DNA of 64,000 nucleotides from Lederbergia citrea (GCF_018343525.1 NZ_JAGYPH010000002.1:434001-498000); one strand, 5' to 3'. Shown: positions 51,160 through 62,266, numbered from the stretch's first letter. Translations and numbers: made by a program. Notes: generated by a model from the sequence alone, not told the origin.

Positions 51160-53274
51160 ATGAAGGCACTGTTTTGGATAAATTGGATTGCGTTCCTTTT
51201 TGTAACCGCTTACGCAATTTCGCTCTTCGTATACGTCGTAAAATCGCGTATTCGCTTCATTAAACTTGGAAAAAAAGAAGCGTTTGACAATGACGTGAAA
51301 GCACGGCTCAAAAAAATCTGGACCAATGTTTTTGGCCAAAAAAAGTTGTTGAAGGATAAAAAAAGCGGCATCATTCATGTCATGTTTTTTTACGGCTTTA
51401 TTCTCGTCCAATTTGGCGCAATCGATTTCATTTGGAAAGGGCTTGCGCCCGGCTCTCATTTGCCGCTCGGGCCACTTTATCCAGGCTTTAAATTCTTCCA
51501 GGAAATTGTCACACTCGTCATATTGGTCGCTGTCGCCTGGGCGTTTTACAGACGCTATATGGAAAAACTTGTACGGTTGAAACGTGGTTTTTATGCTGGA
51601 CTCGTTCTTCTCTTTATCGGCGGGCTCATGCTGTCAGTCCTGCTTGGAAACGGCATGGCAATCATTTGGCACGGCGAATCCGGATCATGGTCAGAACCTG
51701 TAGCTTCCGGTATTGCTGCTGCATTTAGCTGGATGAGCCCGGGGGCAGCCGCTGCAATATTTTATATTGCCTGGTGGGTACATTTGTTATTTTTACTCTC
51801 ATTCCTTGTTTATGTTCCGCAATCAAAGCACGCCCATTTAATCGCTGGACCGGCAAATGTCTACCTCGAGCGACCTGATGAAGGGAAAAAGCTGAAGGCG
51901 ATCGATTTTGAGGATGAGACACAAGAGACTTACGGTGTGGGCAAGATTGATGAGTTCACAGACCTTCAGCTTTTAGATCTATATGCATGTGTGGAATGTG
52001 GCCGCTGTACAAATATGTGTCCAGCGACTGGCACGGGAAAAATGTTATCCCCAATGGACATTATGATTAAACTGCGCAACCACTTAACGAATTATGGTGC
52101 CGCAGTTACGCATACTCAGCCATGGGTCCCGACATACGCGTTTGCTGGCACGGTGGGCAACCAGCTTGCGAAAGCGAGTGCGGGTGAAGGGGCTGTGGAA
52201 GCTGCTGCAGCCATCGATTACCATCCCAGCATGATTGGCGAGATCATTACAGAAGAGGAACTTTGGGCATGTACGACATGCCGTAACTGTGAAGATCAGT
52301 GTCCAGTAATGAATAAACACGTCAGCCATATTATCGATATGCGCCGCTATCTTGTACTAACTGAAGGAAAAATGAACCCGGATGCACAGCGTGCGATGCA
52401 AAATATTGAGCGCCAAGGCAATCCATGGGGCTTGAATCGTAAGGAAAAAGAAAACTGGCGCGAGGCAAGGGAAGATGTCCATGTTCCAACGGTAAAAGAA
52501 ATGAAAAAATCCGGCGAGGACTTCGAATACTTATTCTGGGTCGGCTCCATGGGCGCTTTTGATAACCGGAGTCAGAAAATCGCCTTGTCATTTGCAAAAC
52601 TGCTTAATGAGGCCGGCGTGAAATTCGCGATTCTTGGAAACAAGGAAAAAAACTCAGGTGATACGCCGCGCCGCCTTGGAAATGAATTTTTATTTCAAGA
52701 ACTTGCGACAGCAAATATCGCTGAATTCGAAAAAAATGCCGTGAAAAAAATCGTGACGATTGACCCGCACGCATATAATATTTTTAAAAATGAATATCCA
52801 GATTTCGGGCTGGAAGCGGAAGTCTACCATCATACCGAGCTCCTTCATCAGCTTGTAAAAGAAGGGCGTCTGAAACCGAAATATGCTGTAGAAGAAAAAA
52901 TCACTTTCCATGATTCCTGCTACCTCGGTCGCTATAACGAAGTATATGATCCACCTCGTGAAATCTTGAAATCTATTCCGGGAGTTACTCTCGTGGAAAT
53001 CGAGCGCAACCGTGAAAATGGGATGTGCTGCGGGGCTGGCGGCGGAATGATGTGGATGGAAGAAGACACCGGCCAGCGCGTCAATGTTGCAAGAACAGAA
53101 CAAGCTTTGGCTGTCGATCCGTCGGTCATCAGTTCCGGATGCCCGTACTGTCTGACAATGCTGTCAGATGGAACAAAAGCAAAAGAAGTTGAAGACACAG
53201 TCAAAACATATGATGTCGCGGAGCTATTGGAAAAAGCGGTTTGCGGTGAGCCACAAGAAGTCATAGCTTCATAA
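51160..53274 (+). CDS. fadF: Iron-sulfur oxidoreductase FadF (fatty-acid oxidation electron carrier)
   Basis: A 704-residue membrane iron-sulfur protein with N-terminal helices (about residues 1-230). Two ferredoxin-type clusters follow, CVECGRCTNMCPA (about 278) and CTTCRNCEDQCPV (about 370), and then two CCG-type domains (HDSCYLGRYNEVYDPP and GMCCGAGGGMMWMEE). B. subtilis YwjF (FadF) has the same length and is in the FadR regulon. It probably passes electrons from acyl-CoA dehydrogenase or ETF to quinone. A palindromic operator overlaps its promoter. Confidence 0.92.
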   Translation: MKALFWINWIAFLFVTAYAISLFVYVVKSRIRFIKLGKKEAFDNDVKARLKKIWTNVFGQKKLLKDKKSGIIHVMFFYGFILVQFGAIDFIWKGLAPGSHLPLGPLYPGFKFFQEIVTLVILVAVAWAFYRRYMEKLVRLKRGFYAGLVLLFIGGLMLSVLLGNGMAIIWHGESGSWSEPVASGIAAAFSWMSPGAAAAIFYIAWWVHLLFLLSFLVYVPQSKHAHLIAGPANVYLERPDEGKKLKAIDFEDETQETYGVGKIDEFTDLQLLDLYACVECGRCTNMCPATGTGKMLSPMDIMIKLRNHLTNYGAAVTHTQPWVPTYAFAGTVGNQLAKASAGEGAVEAAAAIDYHPSMIGEIITEEELWACTTCRNCEDQCPVMNKHVSHIIDMRRYLVLTEGKMNPDAQRAMQNIERQGNPWGLNRKEKENWREAREDVHVPTVKEMKKSGEDFEYLFWVGSMGAFDNRSQKIALSFAKLLNEAGVKFAILGNKEKNSGDTPRRLGNEFLFQELATANIAEFEKNAVKKIVTIDPHAYNIFKNEYPDFGLEAEVYHHTELLHQLVKEGRLKPKYAVEEKITFHDSCYLGRYNEVYDPPREILKSIPGVTLVEIERNRENGMCCGAGGGMMWMEEDTGQRVNVARTEQALAVDPSVISSGCPYCLTMLSDGTKAKEVEDTVKTYDVAELLEKAVCGEPQEVIAS

Positions 53275-53283
53275 ATTAATAGG

Positions 53284-53314
53284 GCACTTCAATATTTTGA
53301 AGTGCTTTGATTTT
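53284..53314 (+). terminator. Terminator of fadF
   Basis: GCACTTCAA (53284-53292) pairs with TTGAAGTGC (53297-53305), followed by TTTGATTTT. Confidence 0.8.
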
Positions 53315-53324
53315 GAAGAGTGGT

Positions 53325-53338
53325 TGAGCGAGCGTTCA
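53325..53338 (+). promoter_or_regulatory. Second candidate TetR-type operator
   Basis: TGAGCG-AG-CGTTCA, a 14-base imperfect palindrome with the same TGA-3-2-3-TCA geometry as the fadF operator (TGAATG-CT-CATTCA), upstream of the acyl-CoA catabolic operon. Confidence 0.5.
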
Positions 53339-53384
53339 ATCGGAGAAAGGAAAGCGATTGCTTACCTCTTCGATAATAGGCGTT

Positions 53385-53510
53385 TGGCGGGATTATTGCT
53401 TGAATCGGCGGAATTAATCATAAAATTGGCGGGATTATGTTAAGGATCGGCGGGATTATCCTTCAATTCAACGGGATTATGGCAAGAAACCGCGGGATTA
53501 TCTAAATAGT
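53385..53510 (+). repeat. Six 21-bp tandem repeats before the thiolase gene
   Basis: Six units start at 53385, 53406, 53427, 53448, 53469 and 53490, each exactly 21 bases. The first 12 bases are conserved (consensus NGGCGGGATTAT) and the last 9 vary. The array ends 32 bases before the thiolase start codon. Confidence 0.9.
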
Positions 53511-53542
53511 AAGGAATTTAATAAAAAAGGAGAGGGTCAAAC

Positions 53543-54730
53543 ATGGCAAAAACAGTGATTCTTGCAGGTGCACGTACTCCATTTGGGAAATTTGGCGGTG
53601 GTTTGAGTTCACTTACAGCGTCAGAGCTTGGTGGAATCGCCGTAAAAGAAGCTTTGAAACGAGCAGATGTAGCACCTGAAGAAGTACAGGAAGTCATTCT
53701 TGGAACAGTTTTACAAGGTGGTCAAGGTCAGCTGCCATCCAGGCAAGCGGCGCGTAAGGCGGGAATCCCATGGGAAGTGAAGACGGAAACAATCAATAAA
53801 GTGTGTGCTTCCGGGATGAGGGCCGTCACTCTCGGAGACCAGATCATCCGGGCGGGTGATGAAGAAGTCATTGTAGCAGGCGGGATGGAGTCGATGTCGA
53901 ATGCGCCCTATATGCTGCCGAACGCAAGATGGGGCTATAAAATGGGCGATTCAGCCGTTGTTGATTTGCTGACGCATGACGGCTTGACATGTTCATTTTC
54001 CGGCGTCCACATGGGTACGTATGGCAATTCGACCGCAAGAGAATACGAGATTACGAGAGAAGCCCAAGATGAGTGGGCATTAAGGAGCCATGAACGGGCA
54101 GTAAAAGCGATTGAAGATGGAAAATTAGCGGAAGAAATTGTCGCTGTGGAAGTGCCTCAGCGTAAAGGCAATCCCATCACGCTCAAAGACGATGAGGCAC
54201 CGCGGAAAGATACGACAATTGAAAAGTTGGCAAAGCTTAGGTCTGTTTTTGATAAAGATGGAACTATCACGGCAGGTAATGCTCCAGGTGTGAATGACGG
54301 TGCAGCAGCACTCGTTTTGATGAGTGAAGAACGAGCCAACCGAGAAGGAAAAGAGCCACTCGCCTATTTACTGGGTCACGCAGACGTTGCAGTCGAGGCG
54401 AAAGATTTTCCGCAGACACCTGGTCTCGTTATTAACAAACTATTAGAGAAAACTGGAAAGTCTCTTGAAGAAATCGCCCTTTTTGAAATAAATGAAGCTT
54501 TTGCCGCAGTAGCGCTTACCAGCAATAAAATTGCCAATCTTGATCCAGAAAAAGTGAATGTTAATGGAGGGGCCGTTGCACTCGGACATCCAATTGGCGC
54601 TAGTGGAGCGAGAATTATTTTAACACTTATCTACGAATTGAAACGGCGCGGTGGCGGTCTTGGAATTGCATCGATTTGTTCCGGCGGCGGCCAAGGTGAT
54701 GCTGTATTGATTGAAGTACCAAAACAGTAA
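53543..54730 (+). CDS. Acetyl-CoA C-acyltransferase (thiolase)
   Basis: A 395-residue thiolase for the last step of beta-oxidation or acetoacetyl-CoA cleavage. The nucleophilic cysteine is in [11 protein letters not shown] (about 89), with [16 protein letters not shown] and the second cysteine in [11 protein letters not shown]. It heads a compact operon of six genes through icmF with gaps of 15-32 bp. Preceded by AAAAGGAGAGG. FadA, MmgA or AtoB-like; substrate chain length cannot be told. Confidence 0.92.
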   Translation: MAKTVILAGARTPFGKFGGGLSSLTASELGGIAVKEALKRADVAPEEVQEVILGTVLQGGQGQLPSRQAARKAGIPWEVKTETINKVCASGMRAVTLGDQIIRAGDEEVIVAGGMESMSNAPYMLPNARWGYKMGDSAVVDLLTHDGLTCSFSGVHMGTYGNSTAREYEITREAQDEWALRSHERAVKAIEDGKLAEEIVAVEVPQRKGNPITLKDDEAPRKDTTIEKLAKLRSVFDKDGTITAGNAPGVNDGAAALVLMSEERANREGKEPLAYLLGHADVAVEAKDFPQTPGLVINKLLEKTGKSLEEIALFEINEAFAAVALTSNKIANLDPEKVNVNGGAVALGHPIGASGARIILTLIYELKRRGGGLGIASICSGGGQGDAVLIEVPKQ

Positions 54731-54748
54731 AAATCGAGGAGGCTTAAT

Positions 54749-55600
54749 ATGGATATTAAAACAGTTATGGTCATTGGTGCAGGTCAGATGGGGGCGGGCA
54801 TTGCGCAAGTTTGTGCGCAAGCCGGATATAAAGTGTATTTGAATGATTTACAAGAAAAATTAGTGGAAAAAGGTTTTGAACAAATTTCAATAAACCTTAG
54901 TCGTCAAGTGGATAAAGGAAGAATGACAGAGGATGAAAAATTACTCGTCTTCGATCAATTGTTTAAATCAACAAACTTGCAACAGGCACAGTATGTTGAT
55001 GTGGTGATTGAAGCGGCGACTGAAAACATGGAGATTAAAGCAAGTATTTTCCGAGAACTGGATAAATACGCTCCAGAGCACGCCATTTTGGCTACGAATA
55101 CATCATCACTTCCAATTACAGAAATTGCTGCTTTTATGAAGCGTCCGGAAAAAGTCATCGGTATGCATTTTATGAATCCTGTCCCTGTCATGAAACTAGT
55201 GGAAATTATTCGGGGGCTTGCTACTGAGGATGATGTATATCGGGAAATCGAAGCGATGGCGATTAAATTAAACAAAGTACCAGTGGAAGTAAATGATTTC
55301 CCCGGGTTTGTCTCAAATCGCGTTTTGATGCCAATGATTAACGAAGCCGTTTATACATTGTATGAAGGGGTGGCTTCGAAAGAAGCGATTGATAATGTGA
55401 TGAAGCTTGGGATGAATCATCCGATGGGACCGCTCACTTTGGCCGATTTTATCGGACTTGATACTTGTCTTTATATTATGGAAACACTGCATGAAGGGTT
55501 CGGCGATGATAAATATCGGCCATGTCCTCTCTTAAGAAAGTATGTGAAGGCCGGCTGGTTAGGTAAAAAAAGCGGGCGCGGCTTCTATGTTTATGACTGA
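54749..55600 (+). CDS. mmgB: 3-hydroxybutyryl-CoA dehydrogenase (MmgB type)
   Basis: A 283-residue NAD-dependent dehydrogenase. VIGAGQMGAGIAQVCAQAGY is the Rossmann loop, NTSSLPITEIA and GMHFMNPVPVMKLVEII follow, with the catalytic histidine at HFMNPVP and the glutamate nearby. It ends at the usual length (GKKSGRGFYVYD). It supplies ketoacyl-CoA to the thiolase encoded upstream. Confidence 0.92.
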   Translation: MDIKTVMVIGAGQMGAGIAQVCAQAGYKVYLNDLQEKLVEKGFEQISINLSRQVDKGRMTEDEKLLVFDQLFKSTNLQQAQYVDVVIEAATENMEIKASIFRELDKYAPEHAILATNTSSLPITEIAAFMKRPEKVIGMHFMNPVPVMKLVEIIRGLATEDDVYREIEAMAIKLNKVPVEVNDFPGFVSNRVLMPMINEAVYTLYEGVASKEAIDNVMKLGMNHPMGPLTLADFIGLDTCLYIMETLHEGFGDDKYRPCPLLRKYVKAGWLGKKSGRGFYVYD

Positions 55601-55625
55601 AAGCACCTGAGCGGGGGGAACAACC

Positions 55626-56762
55626 ATGAATCTACAATTGACAGAAGAACAGACAATGATGCGGAAAATGGTGCGGGATTTTGCTAACGAAGAAATTGCC
55701 CCATTTATTGACCGGATGGAAGCGGGAGAATTTCCACGAGAAATTTTAAAGAAAATGGGTGGCCTTGGGCTAATGGGGATCACCGTTCCTGAAACGTATG
55801 GCGGCGCTGAGATGGATTTTCTATCATATATCATTGCCATCCACGAGTTGTCGAAGGTGAGTGCGACAGTCGGAGTGATTTTGTCTGTGCATACGTCTGT
55901 CGGCACAAATCCGATTATGTACTTTGGAAATGAGGAGCAGAAGCAAAAATATGTGACAAAGCTTGCGAGCGGAGAATATTTAGGGGCATTTTGCCTCACC
56001 GAGCCAAGTGCGGGTTCAGACGCGGCGAGCTTGAAGGCGCGGGCGGTTCGCCAAGGCGATCACTATATTCTTAACGGCACTAAAGCTTTCATTACAAATG
56101 GCGGCGAAGCAGATGTGCATATCGTATTTGCACTGACAGAACCAGCAGCAGGCAGCCGAGGCGTTTCCGCTTTTATCGTTGAAAAAAATACACCAGGATT
56201 AATCATTGGTAAAGATGAGAAAAAAATGGGACTGCGCGGTTCCAGAACGGTTCAGCTGACATTTGAAGACATGAAGGTTCCAGTCGAAAATCTCCTTGGA
56301 AAAGAAGGAGAAGGATTCAAAATTGCCCTCGCTAACTTAAATATCGGCAGAATTGGCATTGCTGCGCAAGCGTTAGGGATTGCCGAAGCGGCATTTGAAG
56401 CTGCAGTAAAATATGCTGGAGAGCGGAAGCAATTCGGAAAACCGATCGCTGAACAGCAAGGAATTGCGTTTAAATTGGCGGACATGGGAACCGCGGTCGA
56501 AGGTGCTAGACTCCTAGTGTACCAAGCAGCAGACATGTGGGGCCGAGGAATTTCCTGTGGGAAAGAAGCATCAATGGCCAAACTATTTGCTTCAAAGGCA
56601 GCTGTAGAAGTAGCAACAGAGGCGATTCAAGTGTTTGGCGGCTACGGCTATACCGAGGATTACCCTGTAGAACGCTATTTCCGTGACGCGAAAATCACGG
56701 AAATCTATGAAGGTACGAGCGAAATACAAAGAATCGTAATAGGAAAGCACCTGTTAAAATAG
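55626..56762 (+). CDS. Acyl-CoA dehydrogenase, first of two
   Basis: A 378-residue FAD enzyme of the short/branched-chain acyl-CoA dehydrogenase type. FCLTEPSAGSDAAS and FITNGGEADVHIVF line the flavin, the catalytic glutamate is in IYEGTSEIQRIVI near residue 366, and [20 protein letters not shown] is the family signature. Substrate not certain. It has a paralogue immediately downstream. Confidence 0.92.
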   Translation: MNLQLTEEQTMMRKMVRDFANEEIAPFIDRMEAGEFPREILKKMGGLGLMGITVPETYGGAEMDFLSYIIAIHELSKVSATVGVILSVHTSVGTNPIMYFGNEEQKQKYVTKLASGEYLGAFCLTEPSAGSDAASLKARAVRQGDHYILNGTKAFITNGGEADVHIVFALTEPAAGSRGVSAFIVEKNTPGLIIGKDEKKMGLRGSRTVQLTFEDMKVPVENLLGKEGEGFKIALANLNIGRIGIAAQALGIAEAAFEAAVKYAGERKQFGKPIAEQQGIAFKLADMGTAVEGARLLVYQAADMWGRGISCGKEASMAKLFASKAAVEVATEAIQVFGGYGYTEDYPVERYFRDAKITEIYEGTSEIQRIVIGKHLLK

Positions 56763-56789
56763 CAATCTGACACCCGAGGAGGACTAGAG

Positions 56790-57926
56790 ATGAATTTTCG
56801 CTTAAGTGAAGAACATGAAATGATTAGGAAAATGGTTCGGGATTTCGCCCAGAAGGAAGTGGCACCGACCGCTGCGGAGCGTGACGAGGAAGAGCGCTTT
56901 GATATGGCGTTATTTGAAAAAATGGCGGAGCTTGGTTTAACCGGAATCCCGTGGCCTGAAGAATACGGTGGAATTGGCAGCGATTATTTGGCGTACTGTA
57001 TCGCCGTCGAGGAGTTGTCCCGCGTTTGCGCTTCAACCGGCGTGACACTATCTGCGCATACGTCACTTGCAGGCTGGCCCGTTTATAAATTTGGCTCGGA
57101 GGAGCAGAAGCAAAAATATTTACGTCCGATGGCAGAAGGATCAAAAATCGGCGCTTACGGATTGACGGAGCCAGGGTCAGGATCAGACGCCGGTGGAATG
57201 AGAACGACGGCGAGGCTTGATGGGGAAAATTACATTTTAAATGGCTCGAAAATTTTCATCACTAACGGCGGCATTGCTGATATTTATATCGTCTTTGCTT
57301 TGACAGATCCGAACGATAAACGAAGCACGACCGCTTTTATTATTGAAAAAGATTACGAAGGCTTTTCAGTCGGGAAAAAAGAGAAAAAACTCGGTATTCG
57401 CTCATCACCAACAACGGAAATCATTTTCGAAGATTGTAAAGTACCTGTCGAAAATGTCCTCGGTGAAGTAGGTCAAGGCTTTAAAATCGCAATGATGACG
57501 CTTGACGGCGGACGAAATGGCATTGCTGCACAGGCGGTCGGAATTGCTCAAGGAGCGCTTGACGCATCAGTTGCCTATGCAAAAGAACGGAAGCAATTTG
57601 GAAAACCGATTGCCGAAAATCAAGGAATCTCTTTCAAACTGGCAGATATGGCGACAAGCATCGAAGCTTCCCGCCTACTCACATATCAAGCAGCATGGCT
57701 AGAGTCGAAAGGTCTTCCTTACGGCAAGGAATCTGCCATGTCTAAGCTGATGGCAGGGGATACAGCGATGAAAGTGACTACGGAAGCTGTCCAAGTGTTC
57801 GGCGGCTACGGCTATACAAAGGATTACCCTGTAGAGCGCTTTATGCGTGATGCAAAAATTACCCAAATATATGAAGGCACACAGGAAATCCAGCGTCTCG
57901 TCATTTCCCGGATGCTCACGAAATAA
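56790..57926 (+). CDS. Acyl-CoA dehydrogenase, second of two
   Basis: A 378-residue paralogue of the preceding gene. [32 protein letters not shown] and [19 protein letters not shown] are present, with the catalytic glutamate in [13 protein letters not shown]. The two differ enough to have separate substrates, for example straight-chain against isobutyryl or 2-methylbutyryl CoA, which would suit the mutase at the operon end. The chain-length assignment is inference. Confidence 0.92.
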   Translation: MNFRLSEEHEMIRKMVRDFAQKEVAPTAAERDEEERFDMALFEKMAELGLTGIPWPEEYGGIGSDYLAYCIAVEELSRVCASTGVTLSAHTSLAGWPVYKFGSEEQKQKYLRPMAEGSKIGAYGLTEPGSGSDAGGMRTTARLDGENYILNGSKIFITNGGIADIYIVFALTDPNDKRSTTAFIIEKDYEGFSVGKKEKKLGIRSSPTTEIIFEDCKVPVENVLGEVGQGFKIAMMTLDGGRNGIAAQAVGIAQGALDASVAYAKERKQFGKPIAENQGISFKLADMATSIEASRLLTYQAAWLESKGLPYGKESAMSKLMAGDTAMKVTTEAVQVFGGYGYTKDYPVERFMRDAKITQIYEGTQEIQRLVISRMLTK

Positions 57927-57957
57927 AGACGGATGCGACAAGAAAGCAGGTGATGTT

Positions 57958-58593
57958 GTGAGTATGAAAAGAGAAATTCATGCATCAGTCAAGGATGAGC
58001 AGCTCATCAAAAAACGGCGGAGCCAGATGATTCGCGGTGCCGTATCACTTTTTAAACAGAAAGGTTTTCACAGGACGACAACAAGGGAAATTGCTCAAGC
58101 TTCCGGTTTCAGTATCGGAACTTTATATGAATATATTAGGACGAAAGAAGATGTACTTTATTTAGTATGTGACAGCATTTACGAGGAAGTGAGTGAGCGT
58201 CTTAGCAGAATGGACCTCGATAAAGGGACACTGGCCAGCCTGAAAATCGGCATTAGCCATTATTTTAAAGTCATGGATGATATGCAAGATGAAGTACTCG
58301 TCATGTATCAAGAGGCAAAGGCGTTATCCCCTGAGGCGCTTCCCTATGTGCTGAAAAAAGAACTCGAAATGGTCGGGATGTTCGAACAGCTGATCAACTG
58401 CTGTGTGGAAAAGGGAGAATTAGACATTGGCAAGGAGCACCAGCAATTGCTGGCCCATAATATTTTTGTGCAAGGACAAATGTGGGGGTTCCGCCGCTGG
58501 GCTTTGAAAAAAGCCTTCTCGATCGATGATTATATAAAACTGCAAACTGATTTACTTTTTTCAGGCATAAAAGGTTATCAGCCGCAAGTGTGA
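57958..58593 (+). CDS. TetR-family regulator of the acyl-CoA operon (FadR-like)
   Basis: A 211-residue TetR-family repressor. The HTH lies at about residues 20-65 (RRSQMIRGAVSLFKQKGFHR, ASGFSIGTLYEYIRTKEDVL). The C-terminal ligand domain is of the fatty-acyl-CoA responsive type. It is inside the acyl-CoA operon, so it probably represses this operon and perhaps fadF through the TGA-N8-TCA palindromes at 51077 and 53325. The GTG at 57958 suits an AGGTGAT site; ATG 57964 is an alternative. Confidence 0.88.
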   Translation: MSMKREIHASVKDEQLIKKRRSQMIRGAVSLFKQKGFHRTTTREIAQASGFSIGTLYEYIRTKEDVLYLVCDSIYEEVSERLSRMDLDKGTLASLKIGISHYFKVMDDMQDEVLVMYQEAKALSPEALPYVLKKELEMVGMFEQLINCCVEKGELDIGKEHQQLLAHNIFVQGQMWGFRRWALKKAFSIDDYIKLQTDLLFSGIKGYQPQV

Positions 58594-58608
58594 AATGGGG
58601 GGAGAATC

Positions 58609-61600
58609 ATGAGTACTGTTGAAGTGTATAAACCAAAACATCACGTCCGTTTCGTCACGGCGTCCAGCTTGTTTGACGGCCATGATGCATCCATCAATAT
58701 TATGCGCCGCATTTTACAGGCGAGCGGTGCGGAAGTCATCCATCTTGGCCATAATCGATCTGTTGAGGAAGTGGTCAACGCGGCGATTCAAGAAGATGTT
58801 CAAGGAATCGCGATTTCTTCTTATCAAGGTGGACATGTCGAGTATTTTAAATATATGCATGACTTGCTTACTGAAAAAGGTGCCGGGCATATTCGGATCT
58901 ACGGAGGCGGGGGCGGCGTCATTATTCCTCGTGAGATTAAGGAATTGCATGAATACGGCATCGCCCGGATTTTTTCTCCTGATGATGGTCGTGCGCAAGG
59001 CCTTCAAGGAATGATTAATCTCATGCTCGAAGAATGTGATTATCCGACAGCGGCCGAATCGCTCCATGAAGAATTGGAAAATTTGAAGGATGGTAATCTT
59101 CGCACAGTAGCCAAGTTTATCTCGATTGCGGAAAAACGTGTAGGTGAAGATAATCATCCGTTTCCTGCTGAAATAAAACAAATGGCAGGGTCAGCACCGG
59201 TGCTTGGTATTACTGGAACTGGCGGAGCCGGAAAAAGCTCGCTGACAGACGAGCTAATCAGGAGATTTTTAAATGAGATTCCTGAGAAAAAAGTTGCCAT
59301 TTTATCCATCGACCCGACAAAACAAAAAACGGGTGGTGCGCTTTTAGGCGACCGAATTCGGATGAATGCAATCTTTTCTTCGCGCGTTTATATGCGCAGC
59401 TTGGCAACACGCGGCTCAAGAAGCGAACTCTCCTTAGCGATCCAAGACGCAATCAACGTAGTAAAAGCTGCAGGCTTCGATCTGATTGTGATTGAAACGA
59501 GTGGAATTGGCCAAGGGGACGCAGAAATAAGCGAGATCAGCGATGTTTCCATGTATGTCATGACGAGTGAATTCGGTGCTCCTTCCCAACTCGAAAAAAT
59601 CGATATGATTGATTACGCCGATTTAATTGTCATTAATAAATTTGAGCGAAAAGGCTCGGAGGACGCAAGAAGCCAAGTGCGCAAGCAATATCAGCGCAGC
59701 CACATGCTGTTTGATAGGGAGCTTGAAGGGATGCCCGTTTACGGAACCATCGCGAGCCAGTTTAATGATCCGGGGACGAATGCCCTATTTGCAGCCCTCA
59801 TTGAAAAATTGAATGAAAAAACGGGTGCGGATTGGCCCGTTGCTTTTTCGAAAAATGAAATGGTTGAAAAGCAAGATGTGATCATTCCGAACAGTCGCCA
59901 GCATTATTTACGGGAAATTTCTGATACGGTTCGTCGTTATCATCACCACGCAGAGGAGCAGGTGCAAGTCGCCCGCCGGCTTTTTCAACTGGAAGGAGCC
60001 ATTACTGCTGTTGAAGAAGGGGAAGCAGATGCGAGTGTTTTAGAAGCATTGGAATCTTTGAAACGGGAAGTGGAAGATGAGCTGACCTCGGAGTCAAAAA
60101 AAGTGCTAGCTGCATGGCAATCTACAAAAGAAAAATATGCAGGCGACCGTTTCGTAACGAAAATTCGCGACCGGGAAATTGTGACGGAACTGACCGTGAA
60201 AAGTTTATCGGGACTCTCAATTCCGAAAGTTGCTCTACCGAAATTCGAGGATTACGGTGAAATTTTAAAGTGGGTATATAAAGAAAATGTACCTGGTTCA
60301 TTTCCGTTTACCGCGGGCGTATTTCCATTTAAACGACAAGGGGAAGATCCGAAGCGTCAGTTTGCCGGCGAAGGGACACCTGAAAGAACGAATCGCCGTT
60401 TCCACTATTTATCGAAAGACGATGATGCGAAGCGCCTGAGTACAGCTTTTGATTCCGTCACTTTATATGGTGAAGATCCGGACCATCGCCCAGATATTTA
60501 CGGGAAAGTCGGGGAGAGTGGCGTCAGCATTTGTACGCTTGAGGATATGAAAAAGCTATATGCCGGCTTTGACCTATGCGCGCCATCTACATCCGTATCG
60601 ATGACGATCAACGGTCCGGCACCGATTATTTTGGCGATGTTTTTAAATACGGCGATTGCCCAGCAGGCAAGGGAGAAAGAAACCGAACTAGGCAGGGAAC
60701 TCACTGCTGAAGAATTCGAGGAAGTAAAAGCTCAAACATTGAAAACTGTCCGCGGCACCGTTCAGGCCGATATTTTAAAAGAAGACCAAGGACAAAACAC
60801 CTGTATTTTTTCAACCGAATTTGCGCTCCGGATGATGGGTGACATCCAGCAGTATTTCATTGACCACCAAGTCCGAAACTATTATTCTGTTTCGATCTCG
60901 GGCTACCATATTGCAGAAGCCGGCGCCAATCCGATTTCTCAACTTGCCTTTACACTCGCAAATGGTTTTACGTATGTCGAATATTATTTAAGCCGTGGTA
61001 TGGATATTAATGATTTTGCGCCAAACTTGTCGTTCTTTTTCTCAAATGGACTTGATCCGGAATATACTGTGATCGGGAGAGTGGCGAGGAGAATTTGGGC
61101 AACAACGATGCGGGACAAATACGGTGCAAATGAACGGAGCCAAAAGCTGAAATACCATGTGCAAACATCAGGACGCTCGCTTCATGCACAGGAAATTGAT
61201 TTCAATGACATTCGTACAACACTTCAAGCCTTAATGGCCTTACAAGATAACTGCAACTCACTCCATACGAATGCTTATGATGAAGCTATTACGACACCGA
61301 CAGAAGAATCTGTGAGGCGGGCAATGGCGATTCAGATGATTATCACGAAGGAACATGGCTTATCAAAAAATGAAAATCCACTCCAAGGGTCGTTTATTAT
61401 CGAGGAGCTGACGGATCTTGTCGAGGAAGCTGTTTTACAAGAATTCGATAGGCTCAATGACCGCGGTGGAGTATTGGGGGCGATGGAGACCCAGTACCAG
61501 CGTGGGAAAATTCAAGAAGAATCAATGTACTACGAAATGCTGAAGCATTCAGGTAAGCTGCCAATTATCGGAGTGAACACGTACTTAAATCCGAATCCAC

Positions 61601-61857
61601 CTTCCGAGGAAGATATGAATAATATTGAACTCGCCCGGGCGACAAAAGAGGAGAAGGAAACACAAATCCGGAATTTGCGGGCATTCCAAGAACAACATCA
61701 CAATAAAGTGGAAGCGGCTTTGCAGCGTTTAAAAGATACCGCAGTGAGCGGAGGAAACATCTTTTCGGAATTAATGGAAACGACAAAAGTGGCAAGCCTT
61801 GGGCAAATTACTCACGCTCTTTATGAAGTTGGTGGCCAATACCGGAGGAATATGTAA
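58609..61857 (+). CDS. icmF: Fused isobutyryl-CoA mutase IcmF (B12-dependent)
   Basis: A 1082-residue three-part protein. Residues about 10-145 are the cobalamin-binding domain ([20 protein letters not shown], with SSYQGGH and the GGGGGV loop). Residues about 200-410 are the MeaI-like GTPase chaperone ([17 protein letters not shown], then NKFERKG). Residues about 560-1080 are the mutase TIM-barrel. It interconverts isobutyryl-CoA and butyryl-CoA. It needs adenosylcobalamin, which the riboswitch operon 15 kb upstream can salvage. It closes the acyl-CoA operon 15 bp after the TetR gene. Confidence 0.95.
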   Translation: MSTVEVYKPKHHVRFVTASSLFDGHDASINIMRRILQASGAEVIHLGHNRSVEEVVNAAIQEDVQGIAISSYQGGHVEYFKYMHDLLTEKGAGHIRIYGGGGGVIIPREIKELHEYGIARIFSPDDGRAQGLQGMINLMLEECDYPTAAESLHEELENLKDGNLRTVAKFISIAEKRVGEDNHPFPAEIKQMAGSAPVLGITGTGGAGKSSLTDELIRRFLNEIPEKKVAILSIDPTKQKTGGALLGDRIRMNAIFSSRVYMRSLATRGSRSELSLAIQDAINVVKAAGFDLIVIETSGIGQGDAEISEISDVSMYVMTSEFGAPSQLEKIDMIDYADLIVINKFERKGSEDARSQVRKQYQRSHMLFDRELEGMPVYGTIASQFNDPGTNALFAALIEKLNEKTGADWPVAFSKNEMVEKQDVIIPNSRQHYLREISDTVRRYHHHAEEQVQVARRLFQLEGAITAVEEGEADASVLEALESLKREVEDELTSESKKVLAAWQSTKEKYAGDRFVTKIRDREIVTELTVKSLSGLSIPKVALPKFEDYGEILKWVYKENVPGSFPFTAGVFPFKRQGEDPKRQFAGEGTPERTNRRFHYLSKDDDAKRLSTAFDSVTLYGEDPDHRPDIYGKVGESGVSICTLEDMKKLYAGFDLCAPSTSVSMTINGPAPIILAMFLNTAIAQQAREKETELGRELTAEEFEEVKAQTLKTVRGTVQADILKEDQGQNTCIFSTEFALRMMGDIQQYFIDHQVRNYYSVSISGYHIAEAGANPISQLAFTLANGFTYVEYYLSRGMDINDFAPNLSFFFSNGLDPEYTVIGRVARRIWATTMRDKYGANERSQKLKYHVQTSGRSLHAQEIDFNDIRTTLQALMALQDNCNSLHTNAYDEAITTPTEESVRRAMAIQMIITKEHGLSKNENPLQGSFIIEELTDLVEEAVLQEFDRLNDRGGVLGAMETQYQRGKIQEESMYYEMLKHSGKLPIIGVNTYLNPNPPSEEDMNNIELARATKEEKETQIRNLRAFQEQHHNKVEAALQRLKDTAVSGGNIFSELMETTKVASLGQITHALYEVGGQYRRNM

Positions 61858-61941
61858 AGATGGCATTTTTTGGGCCCCTTTGCGCAATCTTGTCTTTGGG
61901 TTTACAATAAAGAAAACCCTTTACAGATAGGAAGTGGACAT

Positions 61942-62169
61942 ATGAAAATTGGGCTCAGTATATTAGGCACGGTCATTGTTTTTGCTATCGGCTATTTTCT
62001 ATATCAGAAACAGCTCGGTGCAATTCCGTTTTTGCTTTGCTCGTTTGTCCTTTTCTATTTTGGGTATCGTCTCCTTCCTCGTTCACCGATAAATAAAAAT
62101 GGACATTTGCCCGAGGAAGAGGAGCTTGAAAAATCTCCTTCCATTCCGATTGATACACAGAAAAAATAG
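61942..62169 (+). CDS. Small two-helix membrane protein
   Basis: A 75-residue protein with two hydrophobic helices (LSILGTVIVFAIGYFLY and LGAIPFLLCSFVLFYFGYRL) and a charged C-terminal tail rich in glutamate. Not recognised. The ATG at 61942 follows AGGAAGTGG; an open frame extends back to 61870 but without a site. It lies 84 bp after icmF and could be the last gene of that operon. The terminator at 62172 ends it. Confidence 0.6.
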   Translation: MKIGLSILGTVIVFAIGYFLYQKQLGAIPFLLCSFVLFYFGYRLLPRSPINKNGHLPEEEELEKSPSIPIDTQKK

Positions 62170-62171
62170 TG

Positions 62172-62206
62172 AAATCTCGCCAATCTATTCTCGGCGAGAT
62201 TTTTTA
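62172..62206 (+). terminator. Terminator after the small membrane protein
   Basis: AAATCTCGCC (62172-62181) pairs with GGCGAGATTT (62193-62202), followed by TTTATTT. Confidence 0.9.
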
Positions 62207-62266
62207 TTTGATAACTGAAGTGATGAAATAATACTTCGTCGATAAGTTCCAAGAAAGTGAGTAGTC

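Noticed and set aside
53385-53510. CRISPR array
   Set aside because: Units are 21 bases with a 12-base conserved part and 9-base variable part; there are no 28-36 base repeats, no real spacers and no cas genes.
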